From: Anaerolineales bacterium UBA2232
GTDB lineage: Bacteria; Chloroflexota; Anaerolineae; UBA2200
Direction: 5' to 3'
DNA: 15,469 bases
NCBI GenBank assembly: GCA_002348045.1
Contig: DDYO01000229.1
Coordinates: 2,428-17,896, forward strand
Below, in pieces: positions 1 through 7,608 of the stretch. The position numbers and the translations under genes are program-made. Under the pieces are notes generated by a model. It ran no database searches. It was not told where the DNA came from and saw only the letters and a program-made list of their open reading frames with translations. Positions within the stretch are counted from its first letter, which is position 1. Each line of letters opens with the position of its first letter.

Positions 1-632
1 GGTTCGTTGGCCATGGTCGCCGTGACAACCACCTGAGCCCCGACGACAGCACTCTCAACGTCTACGCACGCCCGGCCTGCGCCGCCGCGCACCTGGGCTT
101 TTTGAACCAGGCGTTGGGCGGCCTCCGGTCGGACGTCATAGGCCCTTACCTCCGAGAGGCGACAAACAGCAGCAAGGGCATCCAACGCCGCAGTTCCCTG
201 CTGCCCGCAGCCCACGAACGCAGCCACGCTTGCGCCCTTACCCGCCAGGTATCGTGCCGCCACCGCTGCGGAGGCACCCGTTCGCAACGCCGTGATCTGC
301 ACTGCATCCATAACTGCCAGCGGTACGCCTGTTTCGGGGTCGTTCACAACCAACACCGCCATGATATACGGCAGTCCATAGCGGCTGGGGTTGTCCACAA
401 AGCCACCGATCCACTTGATGCCATAGGCCTGCGCCGACTCTACGTACGCCGGCATCGCGTTCACCGACCGCCGCAGGCCAAGGGGCGACATGTCCAGTGT
501 GACCTTGGCCGGCATCGCCACGCGTCCACGCCCATGATCCCGAAATGTGCGCTCAACGATCTCAACCGCTTGCGCAGCGTCTATGCACGCGAGGACATCA
601 CTCTGCGCCAGCAACAGCGTCGAAGTATCCAC
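1..632 (-). CDS. Ornithine cyclodeaminase / mu-crystallin family protein (3' end outside window)
   Basis: About 210 codons are visible; the C-terminal third lies beyond the left edge. The family comprises NAD(P)-dependent imine/amino-acid enzymes (ornithine cyclodeaminase, alanine dehydrogenase, ketimine reductase). Seen on the minus strand: an N-terminus reading DTSTLLLAQSDVLACID, then MPAKVTLDMSP, the substrate-side stretch YGIKWIGGFVDNP, the family block DPETGVPLAVMDAVQITALR followed by TGASAAVAARYLA, and the Rossmann dinucleotide-binding loop VGCGQQG, followed by the VRAYDVRPE segment after beta-2. The start is chosen as GTG at 632 because GGGAGG lies 8 nt upstream; an in-frame GTG at 641 is closer to that site, and the frame stays open further upstream. 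It follows the lipoprotein gene by about 140 nt on the same strand with no clear promoter between, so co-transcription is possible. The exact substrate cannot be told from sequence. Confidence 0.88.
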   Translation of the reverse strand, partial: MDTSTLLLAQSDVLACIDAAQAVEIVERTFRDHGRGRVAMPAKVTLDMSPLGLRRSVNAMPAYVESAQAYGIKWIGGFVDNPSRYGLPYIMAVLVVNDPETGVPLAVMDAVQITALRTGASAAVAARYLAGKGASVAAFVGCGQQGTAALDALAAVCRLSEVRAYDVRPEAAQRLVQKAQVRGGAGRACVDVESAVVGAQVVVTATMANE

Positions 633-771
633 CGTCGCCACCCTCCCGCTCGACTTGTCTGCAACGCCCGATTCCCGTTGCCTGGCCTTGTTCCGAAACG
701 CTCCCGTAAGTACACGAGCAGCGCTCCAGACCGGCCTCACATCGGGATTACACGTGCCCGGGCTACCCGCC

Positions 772-1473
772 CTATGCCGTTGGAACTGGGGTCACTGCCG
801 GCTTCCGCCAAACTGGGGTTCCACTGAGGGGAATGAATCGAAAACCGCTCACGAACACCGCGAACGCTTCCTGGACTCGCACATCATCGGACGAAACTGG
901 TGCCAGCCATGGCCGGAACAGCAGGCGGTACTCCCGGCCATCGTGAAGCACGGTGATCTGGCGGCTGCTGGCATTGGACCTCACGGGGACAAGGAGCTCG
1001 AAACCCGATTCACCCCCCACATCGATGCAACAATTCCGCTGAACTGAATTGCGGACTTCCGCCGCCATTGGGCGCAGCTGCAACTCGACGGTCTCAGTGA
1101 TCGTGCCTGCAGCCGCCGGCGCCACCCCCACCGAGATCACGTACACACCCAAACCCGCAGACTGACTGCCGCCTGCGCTGAGGGTGCTCCAGTACTCGAT
1201 CACGTCCCACGCACGGCCCGTAGCGTCCTGTGGCGACAAGCCGCCGTGTACCTCCCAACCTGCCGGATACGGCGCAGCATAGCCAAGGGCCGTAATCGGC
1301 ATCATTGCCTTCGGCAGCGTCGGGACCACCGATGGAGCAACCTCGCCACCAGGCTGTGACGAATCGCCCGTTGGAGTGGGCACTCCCGGAGCCGCAGTCG
1401 GGAGATTGGTGGTGCCACACCCCAGCGCCAGCCCCAATAGCAGCATAACAGATAGAAGCTGAATGGCTCTCAT
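772..1473 (-). CDS. Small secreted lipoprotein of unknown function with a YPxGW-type domain
   Basis: A 233-residue protein. The N-terminus is a lipoprotein signal peptide: basic MR, a hydrophobic stretch to residue 17, and Cys19 in ALGC (a slightly atypical lipobox). A Pro/Thr/Ser-rich linker follows (about residues 22-55), then a globular domain with YPAGW at 69-73 and a C-terminal FAVFVSGFRFI segment. The YPxGW...sfrf pattern is common in small lipoproteins of the PsbP-like/DUF1795 sort, but I do not recognise a specific family and assign no function. The ATG at 1473 is preceded by AAGGGAG at about 12 nt. The protein should be anchored to the outer face of the cytoplasmic membrane. It is the first gene after a strong promoter at 1765-1793 and may be co-transcribed with the cyclodeaminase-family gene. 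Confidence 0.75.
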   Translation of the reverse strand: MRAIQLLSVMLLLGLALGCGTTNLPTAAPGVPTPTGDSSQPGGEVAPSVVPTLPKAMMPITALGYAAPYPAGWEVHGGLSPQDATGRAWDVIEYWSTLSAGGSQSAGLGVYVISVGVAPAAAGTITETVELQLRPMAAEVRNSVQRNCCIDVGGESGFELLVPVRSNASSRQITVLHDGREYRLLFRPWLAPVSSDDVRVQEAFAVFVSGFRFIPLSGTPVWRKPAVTPVPTA

Positions 1474-1927
1474 TGTCGCCGCGAACTCCCTTCGATGATG
1501 AGGATGACAACGACAGGTCCACCGCCCGGAGGCTGGACCATCACTCAGGAGCCAGCCGACACTCCCACATGATGGGCTTACGCCACCCGTCGCACCCAGG
1601 AGACTGGTATCTGCGGCCGGAAATGGGCCTCACTAGACACCCGCATCTCCCAACCGCCACTGGCAGTGTACCTAGCGCCCGTGCACCACCCCTACATAGC
1701 GCTCCGGAGCACCTTGCTTGAGCCGCGTCCTCCGGCCTCCTCGCTTCCGGACCGTTCGCAGCGCAGTTTACGCCGGCCGTCGGCAACTGTCAAACCATGT
1801 TGCCGGAGAGCCCGCACAGCGCCCGCAGCTCCACCGCACGTACCCCGAGCGTGAGTCCGTAACCGCAATGGTGGCCGCTATTGGACCTTTGGCCGCACCG
1901 CGTCGAGCACTGAGCCTATTGCATACA
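1474..1927. other. 454-bp region without a convincing gene; long leader of the lipoprotein gene
   Basis: Open frames exist on both strands but have the Arg/His/Cys-rich composition of chance frames in GC-rich DNA and no ribosome binding sites. The right part (1794-1927) lies after the ABC transporter stop; I see no clean terminator there. From the predicted start near 1758 down to 1474 the minus strand would form a roughly 285-nt untranslated leader with several local GC hairpins, such as the palindromic GTGCTCCGGAGCGC. A 23-codon frame (1541-1470, MVQPPGGGPVVVILII...) overlaps the lipoprotein ATG by ATGA but lacks a ribosome binding site. No known riboswitch is recognised. Confidence 0.5.
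1765..1793 (-). promoter_or_regulatory. Sigma70-type promoter for the lipoprotein unit
   Basis: On the minus strand TTGACA (1793-1788), a 17-bp spacer and TAAACT (1770-1765). The -35 is a perfect consensus match. Predicted start is near 1758, about 285 nt before the lipoprotein ATG. No coding sequence intervenes, so it either drives a long-leader mRNA or an unrecognised small RNA. Confidence 0.55.
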
Positions 1928-3820
1928 CTACTGGCCAGGGCTGCCCACCGCCACTTTTGCGCCATCTAAGGCCTCCCGCTGGGGCGGCAGGCGCCCTTTG
2001 AACTGCGCCATGTAGAGGTTGTGGTAAAAGCCCTTCTGGGACATGAGCTCCCCGTGAGTTCCGCGCTCAATGATGCGGCCGTCATTGATCACCAAAATCC
2101 GGTCCGCCTGACGAATGGTGCTGAGGCGATGGGCAATCACGAACGTAGTGCGTCCCTCCATCAGCCGAAGCAGCGCACGCTGAATGCGTACCTCGGTCCG
2201 CGTATCGATGTTACTGGTAGCCTCATCCAAGACCAGTACCCGTGGGTCCGAAAGGATCGCCCTGGCGATGGCCAAAAGCTGTCTCTGACCCTGGCTGAGG
2301 TTGCTGGCGCGTTCCGAAAGGCGTGTCTGATACCCCGCTGGAAGACGCCGAATGAACCCATCGGCATCGGCCAGCTTGGCCGCAGCCATGACCTCCTCGT
2401 CGGACGCGTCCAGTCTACCATACCTGATGTTCTCCATCACCGTGTCCGAGAACAGAAAGGTATCCTGCAGTACGACTCCCATAGCCCGGCGCAGACTAGC
2501 GCGGTTGACCTCACGGATGTCCCGCCCATCCAGGCGGATCGCGCCTTGGTCCACGTCATAGAACCTGGTAAGCAGGCTGATGATGGTCGTCTTGCCGGCA
2601 CCCGTCGGCCCCACCAATGCCACACGTTGACCAGGGGCAACGGACATCTGGATATCCTTGAGTACCGGTGTTCCAGGCACATAACCAAAGGACACTTGAT
2701 CAAAGTCGACGTGGCCAGCTACGTTACTGATGACCGGAGCGTCGGACACATCGGAGACCTCTGACTGCTCGTCCATAGTCTCAAACACCCGTTCCGCGCC
2801 AGCCAGGGCAGCCTGTACGGTATTGTAGAGCTCTCCCATCTGCCGCAGGGGCTCAACGAACCGCCTGGCGTACGTGATAAACGCGGCAATAACGCCCACG
2901 CTCACCAGACCTCGCAAAGCGAGGTAGCCGCCCAAGCCAGCCACTACCGCCAGGTTGACCTGGCTCAGGACTCCCATCATGGGAGGGACCAACAGGGCAT
3001 AAACCTGAGCCCGAATGCCTGCTTCCCGCACCGCGGCATTGGAGCGGTCAAAAGCTTCGATGGTGGATCCCTGCTGTCCAAAGGCCTGGATGACCCTTAC
3101 TCCACTTATGGTCTCCTCCATGTGACCATTCAACTGGCCCAGATTGGCCTGCAGCGCCCGAAAACCCGATCGTGTTTGTTTGGCAACGCTCGCCGTCAGC
3201 AGAACCATGAGCGGGAAAACGGTAAGCACGCCCAACGCGAGCCAGACATTCATCGAGAACATGATCACCAGGATACCTACCACCGTTAGAAGGCTTACGA
3301 TCATCTGCGTCACGTTCATGGTCAGAGCCATCTGGATCGCGCCGATGTCGTTGGTGAGGCGGCTCATTAGGTCGCCCTGGGGATGGGTGTCAAAGTACTT
3401 CAGGGGCAACGTCTGGACGTGGGTGAATAGCGTCCGGCGCAGGTCTTTCAGTGCGTTCTGTGCCACGCGGGCCATGATCCAGCCCTGTCCCACCTGAGCT
3501 ATGGAGCTGCCCGCATACACCGTGAACATCCATAGGCTCACCCGCAACAAACCATCCAGGTCGCTTCCCCCGATGTAACGGTCGATGGCTACACCCATGA
3601 GGTATGGGCCAGCCAAACCCAGTAATGTGCCGACCACCGTCAAGACCAGCACGAGCGCAATCTGCAGTGTGAAAGGACGGAGATAGGCCGCCAAGCGGCG
3701 CAGCGTACTGCGGGGATTCCGGGCCTTCTCTACACTGCGAGGTCCCATGAAGCCGGGCCCTCCTGGGGGCCGAGCTGGCATCGCGGGTCTCGCTTGAGTG
3801 CTCGGTGGTTGACTAGCCAT
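1928..3820 (-). CDS. ABC exporter half-transporter, catalytically competent subunit (heterodimer partner 2)
   Basis: A 630-residue fusion of a six-helix exporter membrane domain (about residues 40-340) and a C-terminal ATPase domain. ATPase motifs: Walker A GPTGAGKT (404-411), Q-loop VLQD, signature LSQGQ (508-512), Walker B VLVLDE with Asp532 and the catalytic Glu533, and the H-loop IAHR with His564. All consensus-site residues are present. The start is ATG 3820 because GGAGGAG lies 6 nt upstream; the frame extends upstream to an ATG at 3853, but that one is inside the preceding gene and has no such site. The start overlaps the preceding stop by 8 nt, implying translational coupling. A Pro/Gly-rich tail of about 30 residues precedes the first helix. 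By analogy with TM287/288, BmrCD and LmrCD the pair should export lipophilic drugs or lipids; the real substrate is unknown. Confidence 0.93.
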   Translation of the reverse strand: MASQPPSTQARPAMPARPPGGPGFMGPRSVEKARNPRSTLRRLAAYLRPFTLQIALVLVLTVVGTLLGLAGPYLMGVAIDRYIGGSDLDGLLRVSLWMFTVYAGSSIAQVGQGWIMARVAQNALKDLRRTLFTHVQTLPLKYFDTHPQGDLMSRLTNDIGAIQMALTMNVTQMIVSLLTVVGILVIMFSMNVWLALGVLTVFPLMVLLTASVAKQTRSGFRALQANLGQLNGHMEETISGVRVIQAFGQQGSTIEAFDRSNAAVREAGIRAQVYALLVPPMMGVLSQVNLAVVAGLGGYLALRGLVSVGVIAAFITYARRFVEPLRQMGELYNTVQAALAGAERVFETMDEQSEVSDVSDAPVISNVAGHVDFDQVSFGYVPGTPVLKDIQMSVAPGQRVALVGPTGAGKTTIISLLTRFYDVDQGAIRLDGRDIREVNRASLRRAMGVVLQDTFLFSDTVMENIRYGRLDASDEEVMAAAKLADADGFIRRLPAGYQTRLSERASNLSQGQRQLLAIARAILSDPRVLVLDEATSNIDTRTEVRIQRALLRLMEGRTTFVIAHRLSTIRQADRILVINDGRIIERGTHGELMSQKGFYHNLYMAQFKGRLPPQREALDGAKVAVGSPGQ

Positions 3821-5549
3821 TCTGCGCTCCTCCATCACCCAGCTGCGAGTCATAGATCTCGCGGTATATTGAGCTCGAGTCCATCAGTTCTGCGTGAGTT
3901 CCCTGCGCTGCGATCGTACCCTGATCGAGGACTACGATCTTGTCGGCATTGAGCACAGTGCTGATCCTCTGGGCTACCACAAAGCTCGTACTCACCTTCC
4001 GCAATCCCTCCAGCGCCTCCTGGATCTGAGCTTCGGTATCCACATCCACCGAGCTCGTCGAGTCATCCAGGATCAAGATGGGCGGATGCATCAGCAGTGC
4101 CCTGGCTATGGCGATACGCTGTTTCTGTCCACCAGACAGGGTCACTCCCCGCTGTCCCACCATGGTGTCATAGCCTTCCGGGAATGTGCTGATGAACCCA
4201 TGGGCCTGAGCCGCCTGCGCTGCCGCCACCACTTCCTGATCATCGGCGGCGGGACGTCCGTACCGGATGTTATCCCGGACCGTTCCGCTGAACAGGACAG
4301 CCTCCTGCAACACAGCCGCCACATGAGACCGTAACGACTCCAGCGTCACCGACCGCACATCCACCCCATCGATGGTCACGCGTCCTCCGCAGACGTCATA
4401 GAAGCGAGGAATCAGATTGACCAGCGACGACTTGCCCGAACCAGTTGCTCCCAAGATAGCCACAGTCTGGCCAGGTTCAGCGACCAGATTCACGTCGTTC
4501 AGCACCATTGCACTGCCTTCACCGCTGTAACAGAACGACACGCCTTCGAACGCCACACGCCCCACAACGTGCTTCAGATCAATCGCATCGGGTTGCTCCT
4601 GCACATCGGCCCGACTGTCCAAGACCTCCAGGATGCGGTCTGCCGAGGCGCCTGCCGCCGCAAACTGGCCGATGGTCATGCCCAGGAGGAGCAGGGGGAA
4701 CATCGTAGACAAGAAATAGTTCACAAAAGCGACTATCGAGCCCGTGCTCATGTTGCCGCCCACGACCAGTCGGCCGCCATACCAGACCACTGCCACCATG
4801 CCCGAGTTCATGATCAGCATAACTAGTGGAAAGAAGAGGGTCATCAGCTGCGCGACTTGGGCCGACTGATCGGCCAACGCCACGTTGGTGCGGTCAAAGC
4901 GTTGCCCTTCGTGATCCTCCCGCACAAAGGCCTTGACAACCCTGACACCGGCGAGATTCTCCTGCAACACCGTATTAAGGCGGTCAAGCCTCAGCTGGAC
5001 CTCCTGGAATGCGGGCTGCAGCCTGGTAGTGAAGAGCCACACCACGCAACCAGTGATGGGCAACAGGACAACCAGGACTGTGGCCAGCTGCCGATTGGTC
5101 AGGGTCATAGCCACAATGCTGCCCACGATCATGAGGGGAGCACGGATGAACATCCGCAAGGCTAGCTGAATGAGCGTCTGCGTCATGGTGACGTCGCTGG
5201 TCAAACGTACCAGCAACTGTCCGGTCTGCAGCCTATCCAGGTTGCCAAACGACAGTCCCTGGACTTGGCGGTAGAGGGCGCTTCGGACATCGTGTCCGAA
5301 GCTTTGGGCGACACGAACCGACAAGGTAGTGTTAGCAACGGCCAGCACGGCACTGATCGTCGCCGCCAATATCATCATCCCCGCCGTCGACAGCACTACC
5401 GACATATCTCTCCGGGCGATGCCCTGGTCGATAACCCGGGCCAGCAGGCGCGGGACCATCAGGTCGACCCCCACTGAGCCCAGCACCAAGAGCATGGACC
5501 AAAGCGCGACGCCCTGGTAGGGCTTGATGTACACCAGCAAACGCCTCAT
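3813..5549 (-). CDS. ABC exporter half-transporter with degenerate ATPase site (heterodimer partner 1)
   Basis: A 578-residue membrane domain plus ATPase fusion. Membrane helices occupy about residues 15-300. Walker A GATGSGKS (367-374), Q-loop Gln415 and signature LSGGQ (471-475) are intact. The Walker B run ILILDD ends in Asp496 where the catalytic Glu normally sits, and the H-loop reads VVAQR with Gln527 in place of His. This Asp/Gln pattern is known from the degenerate subunit of heterodimeric exporters such as TM287. The signature motif here would complete the competent site whose Walker motifs are in the downstream partner. ATG 5549 has GGAGG 7 nt upstream. The gene begins 15 nt after the TetR gene and overlaps the next gene by 8 nt, so the three form one operon. 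Confidence 0.93.
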   Translation of the reverse strand: MRRLLVYIKPYQGVALWSMLLVLGSVGVDLMVPRLLARVIDQGIARRDMSVVLSTAGMMILAATISAVLAVANTTLSVRVAQSFGHDVRSALYRQVQGLSFGNLDRLQTGQLLVRLTSDVTMTQTLIQLALRMFIRAPLMIVGSIVAMTLTNRQLATVLVVLLPITGCVVWLFTTRLQPAFQEVQLRLDRLNTVLQENLAGVRVVKAFVREDHEGQRFDRTNVALADQSAQVAQLMTLFFPLVMLIMNSGMVAVVWYGGRLVVGGNMSTGSIVAFVNYFLSTMFPLLLLGMTIGQFAAAGASADRILEVLDSRADVQEQPDAIDLKHVVGRVAFEGVSFCYSGEGSAMVLNDVNLVAEPGQTVAILGATGSGKSSLVNLIPRFYDVCGGRVTIDGVDVRSVTLESLRSHVAAVLQEAVLFSGTVRDNIRYGRPAADDQEVVAAAQAAQAHGFISTFPEGYDTMVGQRGVTLSGGQKQRIAIARALLMHPPILILDDSTSSVDVDTEAQIQEALEGLRKVSTSFVVAQRISTVLNADKIVVLDQGTIAAQGTHAELMDSSSIYREIYDSQLGDGGAQNG

Positions 5550-5564
5550 GAAACCGCCTCCGCT

Positions 5565-6176
5565 CTAAGGGTTACAGAGATAACAGAGAGCCGCCTTCAC
5601 CGCTTCGCGGTGAGCCTGCTCGCACAACGTGGCATCGGACAGCCGCCCGCTGTGGTACAAGAGCAGGGATCCGTGGGTCATGCCAAACACGGTAGTTGCG
5701 GCCAGCGCTGCATCTCGTGGCGCGAAGTCGCCCTGCTCAATGCCGATCTGAATCAGGTCGACCAGCAGCCCAAGCGTCTTGTCAAAACCCTGGCGCGCAT
5801 CCAATCCTGCATCCTCGGAGTTCAAGGGCAGCACCCAGAGAAACCTGAATATGCCTGGCCTGAGACGAGCCGCCTGGGCGAAGAAGGCGAAGAAGTCCTG
5901 TATTACCGCCTTGACTTGGCCCCTCCGCGCCCTCTGGATCATCTCGGTCCGGTGTTGGTGCATGCGCTCCCGCTGCCGCTCCATCAACTGGGAGACAAGC
6001 GCCGCCCGACCCTGAAAGTAGGTGTATAGAGCCATGGGCGACATGTGCGCTCGTTCCGCTATTCCGCGCATGCTTAGAGCCTCTGGCCCATGCTCCTGCA
6101 TCAGCATCTGCGCTGCGTCGAGGATTCGCTCACACACCGCTCTTCGTTGCTCCGTGCTCTGTCTACATCTCGGCAT
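5565..6176 (-). CDS. TetR/AcrR family transcriptional repressor, likely local regulator of the ABC exporter
   Basis: A 203-residue protein. The N-terminal TetR DNA-binding domain is clear: ILDAAQMLMQEHG, then the helix-turn-helix ALSMRGIAERAHMSPMALYTYF (about 34-55), where the MSPMALYTYF recognition helix is typical. The C-terminal half is helical and hydrophobic (FFAFFAQAARLRPGIFRFLW) and forms the ligand-binding and dimer domain; its ligand is unknown. The start is ATG 6176, with GGGGAG 8 nt upstream. The frame extends to an ATG at 6224, but that codon abuts the -10 box and would not be on the transcript. First gene of the operon, followed 15 nt later by the exporter. A palindrome between promoter and start suggests autorepression, with an exported compound as inducer (inference). 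Confidence 0.92.
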   Translation of the reverse strand: MPRCRQSTEQRRAVCERILDAAQMLMQEHGPEALSMRGIAERAHMSPMALYTYFQGRAALVSQLMERQRERMHQHRTEMIQRARRGQVKAVIQDFFAFFAQAARLRPGIFRFLWVLPLNSEDAGLDARQGFDKTLGLLVDLIQIGIEQGDFAPRDAALAATTVFGMTHGSLLLYHSGRLSDATLCEQAHREAVKAALCYLCNP

Positions 6177-6194
6177 AGACCGCTCCCCGCATAT

Positions 6195-6211
6195 CGTGTA
6201 CACCGTACACG
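6195..6211. promoter_or_regulatory. Probable TetR operator (17-bp perfect palindrome)
   Basis: CGTGTAC-ACC-GTACACG: two 7-bp inverted arms around a 3-bp centre. It lies about 7 to 23 nt downstream of the predicted start of the tetR-ABC-ABC transcript and upstream of the TetR ATG. Position, symmetry and length fit a TetR dimer site. That the adjacent TetR binds it is inference. Confidence 0.7.
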
Positions 6212-6224
6212 CAACAAAAGCCAT

Positions 6225-6253
6225 CTTATACTCTCTTGCCCATCAGCGGTCAA
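6225..6253 (-). promoter_or_regulatory. Sigma70-type promoter of the TetR-ABC exporter operon
   Basis: Minus strand TTGACC (6253-6248), 17-bp spacer, TATAAG (6230-6225); each box differs from consensus at one base. Predicted start is near 6218, immediately upstream of the 17-bp palindrome. Confidence 0.7.
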
Positions 6254-6312
6254 ATCAGGCTCATCTTGCCAGTAGCATGAGACTGGCCCCTTCGCACCGT
6301 GGGCATGAACAA

Positions 6313-6348
6313 GACCCGAGGGCCAAATCCATTCTTGGCCCCCGGGTC
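6313..6348 (-). terminator. Hairpin terminator downstream of the aldo/keto reductase gene
   Basis: Two 14-nt arms (GACCCGAGGGCCAA and TTGGCCCCCGGGTC) with one mismatch and an 8-nt loop. It lies 60 nt past the reductase stop and before the TetR promoter. On the minus strand it is followed by TTGTTC, a weak T-rich tail. It would insulate the exporter operon from readthrough. Confidence 0.6.
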
Positions 6349-6407
6349 ATCGATCACGCTCTGCACGCCAGGCTAGCGCGCTCTTTGCACCACTACCGTC
6401 CGAGCAG

Positions 6408-7427
6408 TCATCCCTGCAGGGTGGGCATCTTTACCCCTGCGTTCCGGCGACTCTCCATGGTCCTTTCCATTGCGACGGGATAGCGCGGCGGCAATTCTGA
6501 CACCTGGTTCAACCGGGCCATGGCCTCGGTGGGAATATGCCAACCCGAAATATCCAGATTCTGCCGCAGCTGCTCCACCTTACGGGCACCGACGATGGTC
6601 GCGGTCACACCTGGCTGGTCAAGGACCCAGCGCAACGCCACCTGCGCTGCAGGCCGCCCCATCTCCTGGGCCACATCGAGAAGGGCAGCCAGGGTATCGT
6701 CTGCGTTGGCGGCAAAGTACTGCGTGGGATATGCCCACTGCTCCGCCGATCTCGTCCCCTCGAGCACGCGTTGACCCGGGCGATACTTCCCAGTCAAGTA
6801 TCCACCCGCTAGAGGCGCCCACACTACGACGCCCAAGCCCTTGTCCCTGCAAAAAGGCAGGATTTCGTGCTCAATGTCCCTCACCAGAAGGCTATACTGA
6901 GGCTGATAGCACTCAAAACGAGCCAGATTGCGGACATCACTGATCCACAATGCTTCGCACAACCGCCACGCCTCATAGTTGCTGACCGCTGCGTACCGCA
7001 CTTTGCCCTGATGCACAAGGTCGTCAACCGCCCGCAGCATCTCTTCAAGCGGTGCCTGCACATCGACATGGTGCATGTAATAGATGTCTACCCAATCGGT
7101 GTTGAGCCTGCGGAGGCTGTCCTCAATGGCGCCCATGATGTGTACTCGCGACATACCCGAATCGTTCGGACCAGGGCCCATCGGCGTAAAGAACTTGGTT
7201 GCGACCACCGCCTCACGGCGACGCCCCTTCAACGCTTTGCCGAGCATGGTCTCCGACAATCCCTGGCTGTAACCGTCGGCGGTATCAAAGAACGTGACAC
7301 CAGCATCCAGGGCGGTACCCACCAGACGCTGCGCCTCCTGCTCATCACAGCCATGGCCAAAGGTCATCGTTCCCAGGCAGAACTCTGACACCTTCAGGCC
7401 CGTTCTTCCCACTCTGCGGTATTCCAT
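6408..7427 (-). CDS. Aldo/keto reductase family oxidoreductase
   Basis: A 339-residue NADPH-type aldo/keto reductase of the aryl-alcohol-dehydrogenase-like group, a cytosolic TIM barrel that reduces aldehydes or ketones. The catalytic tetrad is visible: Asp48 and Tyr53 in FFDTADGYSQG, Lys78 in VATKFF, His119 in YYMHHVD. The N-terminal MEYRRVGRTGLKVSEFCLGTM and the coenzyme-binding C-terminal segment (QVALRWVLDQPGVTATIVGARKVEQL) are typical. Length is normal for the group. ATG 7427 has GAGGAGGT 7 nt upstream. It is a single-gene unit with its own promoter and terminator, divergent from the thioesterase operon. Substrate not predictable. Confidence 0.93.
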   Translation of the reverse strand: MEYRRVGRTGLKVSEFCLGTMTFGHGCDEQEAQRLVGTALDAGVTFFDTADGYSQGLSETMLGKALKGRRREAVVATKFFTPMGPGPNDSGMSRVHIMGAIEDSLRRLNTDWVDIYYMHHVDVQAPLEEMLRAVDDLVHQGKVRYAAVSNYEAWRLCEALWISDVRNLARFECYQPQYSLLVRDIEHEILPFCRDKGLGVVVWAPLAGGYLTGKYRPGQRVLEGTRSAEQWAYPTQYFAANADDTLAALLDVAQEMGRPAAQVALRWVLDQPGVTATIVGARKVEQLRQNLDISGWHIPTEAMARLNQVSELPPRYPVAMERTMESRRNAGVKMPTLQG

Positions 7428-7457
7428 CGCCTGTACCTCCTCTTCATTGTCTCCCTT

Positions 7458-7486
7458 AGTCTAGTCCAACGTGCTGGCTGAGTCAA
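7458..7486 (-). promoter_or_regulatory. Promoter of the aldo/keto reductase gene
   Basis: Minus strand TTGACT (7486-7481), 17-bp spacer, TAGACT (7463-7458). Predicted start is near 7451, about 24 nt before the ATG. Confidence 0.55.
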
Positions 7487-7550
7487 CGGTTGCCGTCACA
7501 GTCAATGAGAGTGTCCATCGCTATGACGTTCCGGCGACGGACCGAGAAAG

Positions 7551-7579
7551 TTGTCGTGCCAAGCATCCGCGCGTATACT
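7551..7579 (+). promoter_or_regulatory. Promoter of the thioesterase-phosphoesterase operon
   Basis: TTGTCG (7551-7556), 17-bp spacer, TATACT (7574-7579). Predicted start is near 7586, giving a leader of about 23 nt before the GTG start. Confidence 0.55.
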
Positions 7580-7608
7580 GGCCCACATAACCTTGCAGGA
7601 GTTGCCCT

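Noticed and set aside
102..827. 241-residue plus-strand open frame at the left end
   Set aside because: It is Arg/His-rich with no motif and lies opposite the clearly recognisable cyclodeaminase-family gene on the minus strand.
1590..1665. Cobalamin-riboswitch-like words CAGGAGAC and GCCACTG on the plus strand
   Set aside because: The two words occur in the reverse of the required order, the other conserved blocks are missing, and no gene follows on that strand.
1720..1760. GGTCCGGAAG on the minus strand, reminiscent of the SRP RNA domain IV loop
   Set aside because: The obligatory opposite strand of the helix (AGCAGCC type) is not present, so it is probably chance.
3821..3853. Upstream ATG extending the second ABC subunit by 11 residues
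   Set aside because: It lies inside the preceding gene and has no binding site as good as GGAGGAG before ATG 3820.
6177..6224. N-terminal extension of TetR to ATG 6224
   Set aside because: That ATG directly abuts the predicted -10 box, so it is upstream of the transcript start; ATG 6176 has a good binding site.
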